A DNA stretch of 64,000 nucleotides from JBFMAI01 sp040755725. GTDB lineage: Bacteria > Planctomycetota > Phycisphaerae > UBA1845 > Fen-1342. Both the position numbers and the translations under genes were made by a program. Within the stretch, counting starts at the first letter, position 1, and each line of letters begins with the position of its first letter. Location: contig JBFMAI010000030.1 of NCBI GenBank assembly GCA_040755725.1, positions 97,112 to 161,111 on the forward strand, in the 5' to 3' direction. This document shows, piece by piece, positions 25,540 to 33,510 of the stretch. Under the pieces are notes generated by a model. That model had not been told where the DNA came from and did not search any database. It was given only the letters and a program-made list of their open reading frames with translations.

Positions 25540-27456
25540 CTACGGCGCCGCCTCGGCGCGGTGGAGCACAAACGCGGCGCGTGTGCCGGGCTCGACCCGG
25601 ATCATGACCCGCACCTCCCGGATCGTGGCCGCGGCCTGTTCCCCGTGCGGCGCGAAATGTCCGGTGGGTTGACCGGGGACGAAGACGTACGTTTCGCGCT
25701 GCAACGTGGGGCGGTTGTGACCGCTGGGCCGGACGCGCCACACCCACCGCCAAACACGCTGTCCGGTGTCGTCCAGACCGTCGACGAACACGACGGCGAT
25801 GTTCTCAGGTTGGTCGAAAGACAGGTCGAGGCGCAGCGCGGCAAAGCCGGGCACCGGGAACCCAACGCCGCCGTACGCGGTCACGTCTTTCTGCTCAGGC
25901 CGGCCGATGTCGCAGCGAACGCCGTCGGCCGTGTGCGTGAGGTCGGTGTAGCGACTGCCGACGCGACGGACGGCCTTTTGGTCCTCCAGGGGGACCGCGG
26001 TGAACTCGTATCCCGATACATCGGGCGCCGGATGCGGAATGGGCGCGAGTTCGTACCACGCCTCGTCGACGCCGGTTGCCCGGACCACGATGCTCGCGAG
26101 CAGGAAGGTGACCGCGGCGGCGGCCTTGGCCCAGCGGGGTGGCAGGCGACCGAGGTCGTGGCCCCCGGCGAAGATGTCGCTCAGCAGGGCCCCCAGCGGG
26201 ATGAGCAGCAGGGGATCGGAGAGCAGCCGGTAGCGTTCGACGAACGCCGTCAGCGTCATCCCTCCCACGTAGCAGATGATCGGCAGAAGGAGATAGACAT
26301 ACTGCCGTGGCCGACACGCGGCCAGGACGAAGGCGACGAGGATCAGGGGCGCGACGATGACTTGCCAGACGCGCGCCCGGAACGTGTTTCGCGCCCATAG
26401 GTCCTTGGCATTCTTGATCTGCTGCTCCGTGGCCGGCCGCCCTTCCTTGATGTGCCAGTTGTGGGCCCCCATCGCCTCCTGGGCGGCAGGCCGCGGGTCG
26501 AGGTACCTTATTAGCCAGATGTCCGTCTCGGTGCCGAAGAAGCGGATGAAGCGCGTGGCGCAGAGGGCCGCGTAGCGGCCGGGGTTTTCACGAATCCACT
26601 GGAAGGCCTTCTCACGGTTGACCGGCTGGAAGTCCTGCTCGGGCAGGGCCCATTCTTCGTCGGTCGTCGGTGGGGCGCCGGTGCCCCCGTCCACCGTGCG
26701 TGGGTTGTTGCCCCACCACAGCGCGCGGGGCCCCTGAGTGGCGAAGGTCGGGAACCCGAAACCGATCAGGTAGTTGCGGACCAGCCACGGCATCAGGGTG
26801 AGTACGACGGCGGCCGCCCACACGGCCGCGCCGGTCAACCTGCGGCGTGTGGTGGTCGGACCGCGTAGCGACAGCAGGAACAGCGCGGGTGCGATGAACA
26901 GCGTGATGGACCGAACCAGCAGCGTCAGCCCTGAGAGCAGACCGGCAACAGCCAGGTACGCGTAGCGCGCCCTTCCAGACGCCGACTCAGCACGTTGAAT
27001 GAGCACCAGGGTTCCGAACAGGGCCGGTAAGGCAACGTTCTCGCTGCCCAGAATCGGCACGTAGGCGACGGCCGGTAGCCAGAAGGCGTGCAGCAGGCCG
27101 GCGACGACGGCGGCGCGCCGGGAGACGAATCGCGCCGCGAATATTACGATCAGCCCGGAAGTCAGCGCTCCCAGGACGGCTTGGACACAGCCGACCGCCT
27201 GGATGTCGCGGCCGAAGATCAGGTAGTTCAGGGCGACGAAGCCGGTGTAGCCGGGCGGGCGATCGGCCTGCCGCGGCACCGAGTTCCACGGCAGCAGCAG
27301 GTACTCCCCGGTCTGGACCCAATGCCACCCGGACCGTTCGTAGCAGTAGAAGTCGCCCAGGAGTTCGATCGCCGACGCCCGGGTCCAGCCGACGCGGATG
27401 ACCAGCGACAGGAGGAAGACGCCGATTGCCGGGTGCAGGAGCCGCCGCATGTGCAT
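25540..27456 (-). CDS. GT39/ArnT-like membrane glycosyltransferase
   Basis: The product is 638 residues. The start at 27456 has GAGG 6 bases upstream. Family traits are an acidic residue in the first outside loop (ELLGDFYCYERSGWHWVQTGEYL), PGYTGFVALNYLIFG, about 10 further membrane helices to residue ~500, and FVERYRLLSDPLLLIPLGALL. Such enzymes move sugars from polyprenyl-phosphate carriers onto lipids or proteins. The last ~130 residues are a beta-rich outside domain with no match I recognise. It is convergent with the esterase gene, 10 bases apart. Confidence 0.85.
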   Translation of the reverse strand: MHMRRLLHPAIGVFLLSLVIRVGWTRASAIELLGDFYCYERSGWHWVQTGEYLLLPWNSVPRQADRPPGYTGFVALNYLIFGRDIQAVGCVQAVLGALTSGLIVIFAARFVSRRAAVVAGLLHAFWLPAVAYVPILGSENVALPALFGTLVLIQRAESASGRARYAYLAVAGLLSGLTLLVRSITLFIAPALFLLSLRGPTTTRRRLTGAAVWAAAVVLTLMPWLVRNYLIGFGFPTFATQGPRALWWGNNPRTVDGGTGAPPTTDEEWALPEQDFQPVNREKAFQWIRENPGRYAALCATRFIRFFGTETDIWLIRYLDPRPAAQEAMGAHNWHIKEGRPATEQQIKNAKDLWARNTFRARVWQVIVAPLILVAFVLAACRPRQYVYLLLPIICYVGGMTLTAFVERYRLLSDPLLLIPLGALLSDIFAGGHDLGRLPPRWAKAAAAVTFLLASIVVRATGVDEAWYELAPIPHPAPDVSGYEFTAVPLEDQKAVRRVGSRYTDLTHTADGVRCDIGRPEQKDVTAYGGVGFPVPGFAALRLDLSFDQPENIAVVFVDGLDDTGQRVWRWVWRVRPSGHNRPTLQRETYVFVPGQPTGHFAPHGEQAAATIREVRVMIRVEPGTRAAFVLHRAEAAP

Positions 27457-27703
27457 CCGCCACCTCAGACTGTCGCGCAGCCGGCATCCGGCCCGTGGCG
27501 CGGGGTCGCCGGTCGGCGAGCCGGCGGAGCAGCTTACCCCGCCGTTGTCCCATGCCGCAACGCGGAGCCTCGGACCCCGCCAAACCACGCCATTTCGTGT
27601 AGAATAGGGGGCTGGGCCGGTGCCGCCCACCGGGCGGGCCGGTCCGCTCGTCGGCGGGCGCCCCGCGGGCGGCCGACGTCGCAGAGTTTGTCGGAGACGT
27701 GGT

Positions 27704-29356
27704 ATGAGCACCAAGGTGGCGGCGGGTCACAAGTCCAAGGCATCGTGCGGCTGCGGCCGGGGCAAGGAGGCGTCGGACCCGACGACCATGTCGGGCATCC
27801 CGATCAAGCGCGTCTATACGCCGGCCGACGTGGCCGGCATCGACGTCGAACGCGACATCGGCGCGCCGGGGCACTTCCCGTTCACCCGCGGCATGCACGC
27901 CGACATGTACCGCCAGCGCGTCTGGACCATGCGGCAGTTCGCGGGCATGGGCACGGCGCGGCAGACCAACCAGCGGTTCAAGTACCTGCTGGAGAAGGGG
28001 CAGACGGGACTCTCGACCGCCTTCGACCTGCCCACCCTCATGGGCCGCGACAGCGACGACCCGCTGTCGCTCGGCGAGGTCGGCAAGTGCGGCGTCGCGA
28101 TCAGCTCGCTCGACGACATGCGCGTCCTGTTTGACGGGATCAACCTGGGCGAGGTCAGCACGAGCATGACGATCAACGCCCCGGCGGCGATCCTGCTGGC
28201 GTTCTACATCTGCGTCGCCCGGGAGCAGGGGGTGCCGCTGGAGAAGCTGCGCGGGACGCTCCAGAACGACATCCTGAAGGAGTTCCATGCCCAGAACGAG
28301 TTCGTCTTTCCGCCGGGGCCCAGCGTCAAGCTCGTCATCGACACGATCGAGTATTGCACGCACCACATGCCGCAGTGGAACACCGTGTCGATCAGCGGGT
28401 ACCACATCCGCGAGGCCGGCGCGACCGCTCCGCAGGAGCTCGCGTTCACGATCGCCGACGGCATGTGCTACGTCGAGGAGTCGCTCAAACGCGGCCTGGA
28501 CGTGGACGCGTTCGCGCCGCGGCTGTCGTTCTTCTGGGATGTCCACAACGAGTTCTTCGAGGAAATCGCCAAGCTCCGCGCCGCCCGGCGCATGTGGGCC
28601 CACATCATGCGCGACCGCTTCAAGGCGAAGCGCGAACGGAGCTGGTGGCTGCGGTGCCACTGCCAGACCGCCGGCGTGTCGCTCTCCGAACAGCAGCCGA
28701 TGGTCAACATCATCCGCGTCGCGTACCAGGCCCTCGCCGGCGTCCTCGGCGGCACGCAGTCGCTGCACACCAACAGCATGGACGAGACCCTCGCCCTGCC
28801 CACCGAGCACGCCGTCAAGATCGCCCTGCGCACCCAGCAGATCATCGCCGACGAGACCGGCGTCACGCGGACGGTGGACCCGCTCGGCGGAAGCTGGTTC
28901 ATCGAGTCGCTGACGAACGAGGTCGAGCGGCGGGCCCAGGAGATCATCGACCACACGTACAACGATTTTGGCGGGGTGCTGCCGGCCACCGAGCAGGGCT
29001 ATTTCCGCCGGCTGATTGCCGATTCGTCCGCCCGCTACGGGGCCGAGTTCGACCGCGGCGAGCGGATCATGATCGGCGTGAACAAGTACCATGAGCAGGA
29101 CTACGAGCGCATCCCGATCCTGAAGATTGACGAGCAGGTGGAGCGCGAGCAGGTGGCGCGCGTGGCGGCGTTGAAGGCCCGGCGCGACAAGCAACGGCAC
29201 ACGGCCGCGCTGACCCGTCTGCGCCAGGATGCAGCCGACGGGGCCAACGTCATGCCCGCGCTCATCGAAGCCGCCGAGGCCGACGCGACGGTCGGCGAGA
29301 TGATGGAAACGCTGAAGAGCGTCTACGGGCAATACGACGGCGGGCCGGAGCTGTGA
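27704..29356 (+). CDS. B12-dependent acyl-CoA mutase large subunit, probably isobutyryl-CoA mutase type
   Basis: The product is 550 residues. ATG 27704 has GGAG upstream. It is homologous to the substrate-binding barrel of methylmalonyl-CoA mutase (FDLPTLMGRDSDDP, TLQNDILKE, SISGYHIREAGAT, RLSFFWDVHNEF, QSLHTNSMDE, DPLGGSWFIE). It has no C-terminal B12 domain, so a separate small subunit is needed, and none is in the window. At a constant offset of 10 from the propionibacterial numbering I recall, Tyr89 is Phe79 and Arg207 is Gln197, while His244 is kept as His234. Phe/Gln is the pattern reported for isobutyryl-CoA mutase. An odd N-terminal CGCGRGK lies at residues 15-21. Confidence 0.88.
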   Translation: MSTKVAAGHKSKASCGCGRGKEASDPTTMSGIPIKRVYTPADVAGIDVERDIGAPGHFPFTRGMHADMYRQRVWTMRQFAGMGTARQTNQRFKYLLEKGQTGLSTAFDLPTLMGRDSDDPLSLGEVGKCGVAISSLDDMRVLFDGINLGEVSTSMTINAPAAILLAFYICVAREQGVPLEKLRGTLQNDILKEFHAQNEFVFPPGPSVKLVIDTIEYCTHHMPQWNTVSISGYHIREAGATAPQELAFTIADGMCYVEESLKRGLDVDAFAPRLSFFWDVHNEFFEEIAKLRAARRMWAHIMRDRFKAKRERSWWLRCHCQTAGVSLSEQQPMVNIIRVAYQALAGVLGGTQSLHTNSMDETLALPTEHAVKIALRTQQIIADETGVTRTVDPLGGSWFIESLTNEVERRAQEIIDHTYNDFGGVLPATEQGYFRRLIADSSARYGAEFDRGERIMIGVNKYHEQDYERIPILKIDEQVEREQVARVAALKARRDKQRHTAALTRLRQDAADGANVMPALIEAAEADATVGEMMETLKSVYGQYDGGPEL

Positions 29357-29509
29357 TTCGGCGCCGGTTGCCCCCGCGCTGCATGCGTCGGGTGTCGCGC
29401 CGCTGGTGACGACGTTTCCGGTGTGCGAGGATGGCCCTGCTTCGTCGCTCGATTGCGCGTGTTGATCCGGTTTCAATGCCGGGCCGCGTGCGGCCCACGC
29501 GACGAAGTC

Positions 29510-30298
29510 CTACGTCTTGACGGCCCACACACGGGCGGTGTGCGCTTCGCCACGCCACGCTTCGCTGTGGTGCCGGAGGTCGAAGCCGGCGAGGAGCTGG
29601 GGCAGTTCGCCGGGTTTGAGCACATGCGCATCTGCCGCCGGCCGACCGTGCCGCTCCCGGTGCAGGGTCGTGAACGTCTCGTACACCACATGGCCGCCGG
29701 GACGTAGCCAGCCGGGCAGGCGCTCAAACAGCGGGCGGTGCAAATAGCGGAAGCCGACGACCAGGTCGAACGCCCTCTCGAAGGTGGGGGCCTCGCGCTC
29801 CAGGTCCATCAGGCACCATTCGACCGGCTCAATGGCGGCGGCGTACCGCCCGGCCAGCCCGCGCGCCCGGTCCAAGGCGTCGGGCAGTACGTCCACCGCC
29901 GTCACCCGCCAGCCTAGCGAAGCCAGGTATACGGCATCGCGGCCGACACCGCAGGCCAGATCGAGGGCGGCGCCCGGCCGCCAGTGTTGAACGACATCGC
30001 CCAGGAAGGCCGTCGGCTGCCAGAGGCGACCGAGCCCCGGATCGGCTGTCGAGGCGTAGTTGAAAGTGCTCGCGACGGCCGCGCGCCGCCCGTGCGCGCG
30101 CAGCCACTCGACCGTGGCCCGCGCCAGCGCGTTCGGTCCGACGACCGGCACGACGGTGTTCCGCGGCGGCAACTCGTGCGTGCGCCGCGGCAGATCATCG
30201 AACGGCACGTTGACCGCGTTGGCGATGGGGTGCTCGGCGGCTTGCTCCGCCGGTCGCGGGTCGAGGGCGCGGCATTGCACAAGGGGTGGTCGCTGCAT
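29510..30298 (-). CDS. Rhodanese-like domain fused to a SAM methyltransferase
   Basis: The product is 262 residues. Residues about 1-75 look like a rhodanese fold (LDPRPAEQAAEHPIANAVNVPFDDLPRRTHELPP), but the active-site cysteine loop is replaced by VVPVVGPNALAR, so it should be inactive as a sulfurtransferase. Residues about 95-262 are a TehB-like methyltransferase with ALDLACGVGRDAVYLASLGWRVTAVDVLPDAL and WLRPGGHVVYETF. The substrate is unknown. It is convergent with the mutase gene. Confidence 0.8.
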   Translation of the reverse strand: MQRPPLVQCRALDPRPAEQAAEHPIANAVNVPFDDLPRRTHELPPRNTVVPVVGPNALARATVEWLRAHGRRAAVASTFNYASTADPGLGRLWQPTAFLGDVVQHWRPGAALDLACGVGRDAVYLASLGWRVTAVDVLPDALDRARGLAGRYAAAIEPVEWCLMDLEREAPTFERAFDLVVGFRYLHRPLFERLPGWLRPGGHVVYETFTTLHRERHGRPAADAHVLKPGELPQLLAGFDLRHHSEAWRGEAHTARVWAVKT

Positions 30299-30421
30299 GG
30301 GGTGAGTACGCCGGATCGATCATCTGCCTCGCCCGGGTCGGCGGCGGCCCGCGCCCGTCCGCACGGCGGCCGGAGGCAGAGCGCGTCAGCCGCCGCCGAG
30401 CGCCCGAATCATAAACGAAGA

Positions 30422-30447
30422 GGCCGGACACAACGCCGTGCCCGGCC
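30422..30447 (-). terminator. Terminator-like hairpin after the PEP-CTERM gene
   Basis: GGCCGG (30422-30427) pairs with CCGGCC (30442-30447), and inside it CAC (30429-30431) pairs with GTG (30438-30440), with one A-C mismatch. Reading the minus strand, it is followed by CTCTTCGTTTA. It lies 35 bases past the stop of the 30482-31267 gene. Confidence 0.5.
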
Positions 30448-30481
30448 CCGGGTTCGTATCGCGATGGCGGTGTCGCTCGGC

Positions 30482-31267
30482 CTAACGCCGGCGTGCCAGT
30501 ACCAGCCCCAACCCCAACAGAGCCAGCGTGGCCGGCTCAGGAATGGAGTAGGTCAGAGCATTGGCCATGAGGATCGCGCCGTCGGTAGTCTGGTTCCAGA
30601 ACCCGGAACTGACCGCGTTCGAAGGCGGATACATGCCCAGGTCGACCCGGTGCGGATTCGCACCGACGGCCACCAGCGTCTTGCCGTCGGTCCACTGGGC
30701 GATCTTGGTCGAGCCGGCCGTCACGTCCACCGTCGTCGGACGAGCACTGCTCGTGCCGCCGTCAAACGTGTTGACACCCTGCATGATCGGATGGCCGGGC
30801 ACGAGGATCGTGCCGAGGAACTGTTGGCCCGTCGTGGTCCCGCTGCGCGAGGGGATAACCTCGTAGCCGCCCGTAATCCACCGGCCGGCGAGATAGCGGT
30901 TCGCCGTCGTGGTGCTGTTGGCATAGACCGCGACCACCACGCCGCCGCCCGCGTCCACATAGTCGGCCAGCACGTTGCCCAACGCCTCGCCGCTGAAGTA
31001 ATTCGTGTTGCTCCAGGTGATGACGGCGTCGTAGGCGAGCAGCTCCGCCAACGTCGGCGTCTTCGTGATGCAATCCACGATGGTGACGCTGTTGAACTGC
31101 CCTGTCCCCAGCAACTTGGCCTGCGGGTCCGTGAACCGAGGATCCGTCAGCGTCGAGCTGGCCGCGGCCACAATGGCCACGTCCGGTTTCTGGGCCCACG
31201 CCTGCTCCGCGGCGGGCAACAGGCACGCGCCCAACACAAGCGCAACCAGCAAGAATCGGTATTTCAT
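30482..31267 (-). CDS. PEP-CTERM-anchored exported protein
   Basis: The product is 261 residues. A strong site, AAGGAGGTGG, precedes the start at 31267. It has a signal peptide (to about AWA-Q26) and a C-terminal sorting signal: PEP, a hydrophobic helix (ATLALLGLGLVL) and the basic end ARRR. The body (DVAIVAAASST..., YDAVITWSNTNYFSGEALGNVLADYVDAGGGVVVAVY) resembles a glutamine-amidotransferase-like/flavodoxin-like fold seen in secreted proteins, without a catalytic Cys at a convincing place. Exosortase would cleave the tail; no exosortase gene is in the window. Confidence 0.87.
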   Translation of the reverse strand: MKYRFLLVALVLGACLLPAAEQAWAQKPDVAIVAAASSTLTDPRFTDPQAKLLGTGQFNSVTIVDCITKTPTLAELLAYDAVITWSNTNYFSGEALGNVLADYVDAGGGVVVAVYANSTTTANRYLAGRWITGGYEVIPSRSGTTTGQQFLGTILVPGHPIMQGVNTFDGGTSSARPTTVDVTAGSTKIAQWTDGKTLVAVGANPHRVDLGMYPPSNAVSSGFWNQTTDGAILMANALTYSIPEPATLALLGLGLVLARRR

Positions 31268-31357
31268 CCCGTCCACCTCCTTCTCGCGACGATAGCGAGA
31301 AACGCTCCTCCGGCGGGCAGCGCGGCCCCATAGCATCGCTGTCCCGCCTGCGTTAGC

Positions 31358-31387
31358 AGTATAATCCTGCCCCCGTTTCGTTCGCAA
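31358..31387 (-). promoter_or_regulatory. Candidate sigma-70-like promoter for the PEP-CTERM gene
   Basis: On the minus strand TTGCGA (31387-31382) and TATACT (31363-31358) are 18 bases apart. The predicted leader to 31267 is about 85 bases. It is the only AT-rich hexamer pair in the gap. Confidence 0.5.
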
Positions 31388-31472
31388 GGGAAATCGCGTG
31401 GCTCTGGGTGCTGCTCAAGATGCTTGCCGGGTTGTGCTAACCCGCCAGGAAAGGGTAGTGGCGGCCGCGGGT

Positions 31473-32597
31473 CTACTGGGACCGGACCGGTCGCCGCTCA
31501 GCGAGGCGGGCATAAGCATTTGCGTATTCGCCGCTTATGGCTTCCTCGGCGAACAGCGGCCCCAGATTGTCTTGGGCCTGCTGAGCCCGCCGGTGCGAGT
31601 CGTCCGGGTGTTCCAGTGCGTCGAGCAGCGCGCGAGCGGTGTCTTTGGGGTCGCCGGGGCGGCACAGCCGGCCGGTCCGCCGGTCCAGGAGTTCTCGTAC
31701 GGTCGGGACTGCCGCCGCGACGACCGGAATCCCGGCGACGATGGTTGCCGCCAAACCGGACAGCGGAGCGTCCGCGACGGGGGTGAACGCCGCTACGTCG
31801 CACGCGGTCAACATGTCTTCCAACGGCAGGTGCGGCGGCCCCCAGCGCACCATCCACGAGTGCCGGCAGTCCTCGATCAGCCGGCGGACCCGCAGCGTGT
31901 CTGGGCCGTCGGCAGGCAGCACCAAACGCACGTCGCGGCGTACTTTCTCGGCGAGCAGGGCCGCCCAGGCAGCGATGAAGCCGCCGCCCGCGCGCGTCAG
32001 CGGAGGGAGGACCAGGACAGCTCGGTGATCGTCGCTGATCCCCAGCATCTGCCGTGTTGCAGCGCGGCGAGCCGGTGCGCCCAGCGGGTCGACGGCCGGG
32101 GGGCGAATGCAGCGAATCCTGACGGGCGGAACCCCCAGGTCGAGAAGCCGGTCCCGCAAGATGTCGGTGCGGCAGACCAAGACCAACGTGCCGGTGGTGG
32201 ACCACCGGGCGACCGGCCGCAGATCATCGCCGGGATCGACTTCGACGAGAAGCGGGCGATGACCGGCCCGCAAGCCACGGGCCCACGCGGCAGCCTGCGG
32301 GGACCACGCGTGCAGTACGGTCGAACGTGGCGCGTCCCATAACCCCAAGCGGGCCAACTGCCGACGCAACGCGAGTTCCCGGAGCCACCGCAGCGGGGCC
32401 GGCGCGTGAACGCGCGTCGCCTTCACGCTGAGCGGTGTCACCCGCCCACCGCCGAGTTGGCACACGTACTGCGCCTCGGCGACCTCGGGATGGTTGAGCA
32501 ACAGCCGCAGCGTGGGAGTGGCGTCCGGCCTAAGGTCGGCCGTCAGCAAGTGGACTACGACGGGCTTCTGTGTCCTCACGTGGGGTACCCAGAACAC
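31473..32597 (-). CDS. GT4-family glycosyltransferase
   Basis: The product is 374 residues in two Rossmann-like halves. The C-terminal half carries the family pattern: LVLPADGPDTLRVRRL, LPLEDMLTACDVAAFTPVADAPLSGLAATIVAGIPVVAAAVPTVRELLDRRTGRLCRPGDP, where the E of the usual EGxP region is replaced by D (DAPLSG). Acceptor and donor are unknown. The start is uncertain: ATG 32597 lacks a clear ribosome site, and a GTG seven codons inside is possible. Confidence 0.78.
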   Translation of the reverse strand: MFWVPHVRTQKPVVVHLLTADLRPDATPTLRLLLNHPEVAEAQYVCQLGGGRVTPLSVKATRVHAPAPLRWLRELALRRQLARLGLWDAPRSTVLHAWSPQAAAWARGLRAGHRPLLVEVDPGDDLRPVARWSTTGTLVLVCRTDILRDRLLDLGVPPVRIRCIRPPAVDPLGAPARRAATRQMLGISDDHRAVLVLPPLTRAGGGFIAAWAALLAEKVRRDVRLVLPADGPDTLRVRRLIEDCRHSWMVRWGPPHLPLEDMLTACDVAAFTPVADAPLSGLAATIVAGIPVVAAAVPTVRELLDRRTGRLCRPGDPKDTARALLDALEHPDDSHRRAQQAQDNLGPLFAEEAISGEYANAYARLAERRPVRSQ

Positions 32598-32924
32598 GCG
32601 ACGGTTGCCGGCGACGCGGGGAGTTCATTGTACGACACAGGGAGAGAACGGGTAGGTGCCCCAACCCGGTCAGAAGGGCCACAAGAAGGCGCGAGGTACC
32701 TGGGCGGATACTACCGATCGTGCGACACGGGAGGGCCAGGCTGTTTCCTGCGGCGAGCCCGCCGGTCTGCCGAGCCGCGGCCCGCCGGGAGGTTCGCCCT
32801 CCCAACCGGCGCGGCTCGCCGGGAGGTTCGCTTTCCCCACCAGTGTCCCATGTCCGCGCGCACTTACACACAGCGCCGACGGTCACGCTGATCCAGTTGC
32901 TGGCGGTGGCGGGGTTGGCTCAAC
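32598..32924. repeat. 327-base gap holding a dispersed GC-rich palindromic repeat
   Basis: Bases 32716-32842 contain GTGCGACACGGGAGGGCCAG, CCTGCGGCGAGC, GCCGAGCCGCGGCCCGCCGGG and GGTTCGCCCTCCC. The same order of blocks recurs at 57830-57927, and shorter versions at 45778-45845 and 53754-53825. Self-complementary arms make long stems possible. It is not coding. Confidence 0.6.
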
Positions 32925-33233
32925 CTAAGTCTGCTTCTCGGGCGTGGGGGTCTTCATACGGATCGTGCCGCGGATACGCTTGGCGGCCTCCGCCCCGTCG
33001 TTATCGGGCTCGTTGGGCATGGTGATGACGCGCGGCTTGGCGGGGGCGACTTCGTCTTCGTCCTCTTCCGGGGTCATCAGCCACGACATGATGCTGTCCT
33101 CGAGGCTCTGCTCGCGCGGGATCTCAAACCGGTTCCCGCAGCGTTTGCAGCGAGCCGTGCGCCCCTGCGCCTCGACCGGGAGCCGGTACTTGGCCCCGCA
33201 GTGCGAGCAGGCACACTTGATGGACTCCGCCAT
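32925..33233 (-). CDS. Small zinc-ribbon (MJ0042-like) protein
   Basis: The product is 102 residues. GAGGTGA precedes the start at 33233. The N-terminus has two CxxC pairs, CSHCGAKYRLP and CKRCGNRFEIP, of the MJ0042/zinc-ribbon type. The remainder is acidic (PEEDEDE) then basic and probably disordered. The role is unknown; such small ribbons are common in this lineage. Confidence 0.78.
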   Translation of the reverse strand: MAESIKCACSHCGAKYRLPVEAQGRTARCKRCGNRFEIPREQSLEDSIMSWLMTPEEDEDEVAPAKPRVITMPNEPDNDGAEAAKRIRGTIRMKTPTPEKQT

Positions 33234-33510
33234 GACTCACCTCGTTCGGTCCGCGCGCCGGCGACCGCCGAGACGGTCAACCTTGCCGGGACGGCCTGGA
33301 CCGCGGCTCAGACGAGCAATCCGCTTGTCGGCTGAGTATGAGCAGTATGAGCGAGATGAGTGAGAGGATAGCAACTCACGGAGCGCGCTCAGCCGACACG
33401 CTCCACCTACATCCTATCGGCCTCCCAGGGGCCGTGCAACTCAAAACCGCGCGAAATCACTGAACTCTGGCGCGCCGTCTACGGATAGCACACGATTAGA
33501 CGCATTCGGG

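Noticed and set aside
26987..29476. An 829-codon minus-strand open frame
   Set aside because: It is antisense to the acyl-CoA mutase and continues out of frame into the glycosyltransferase gene; both have clear homologous motifs in other frames.
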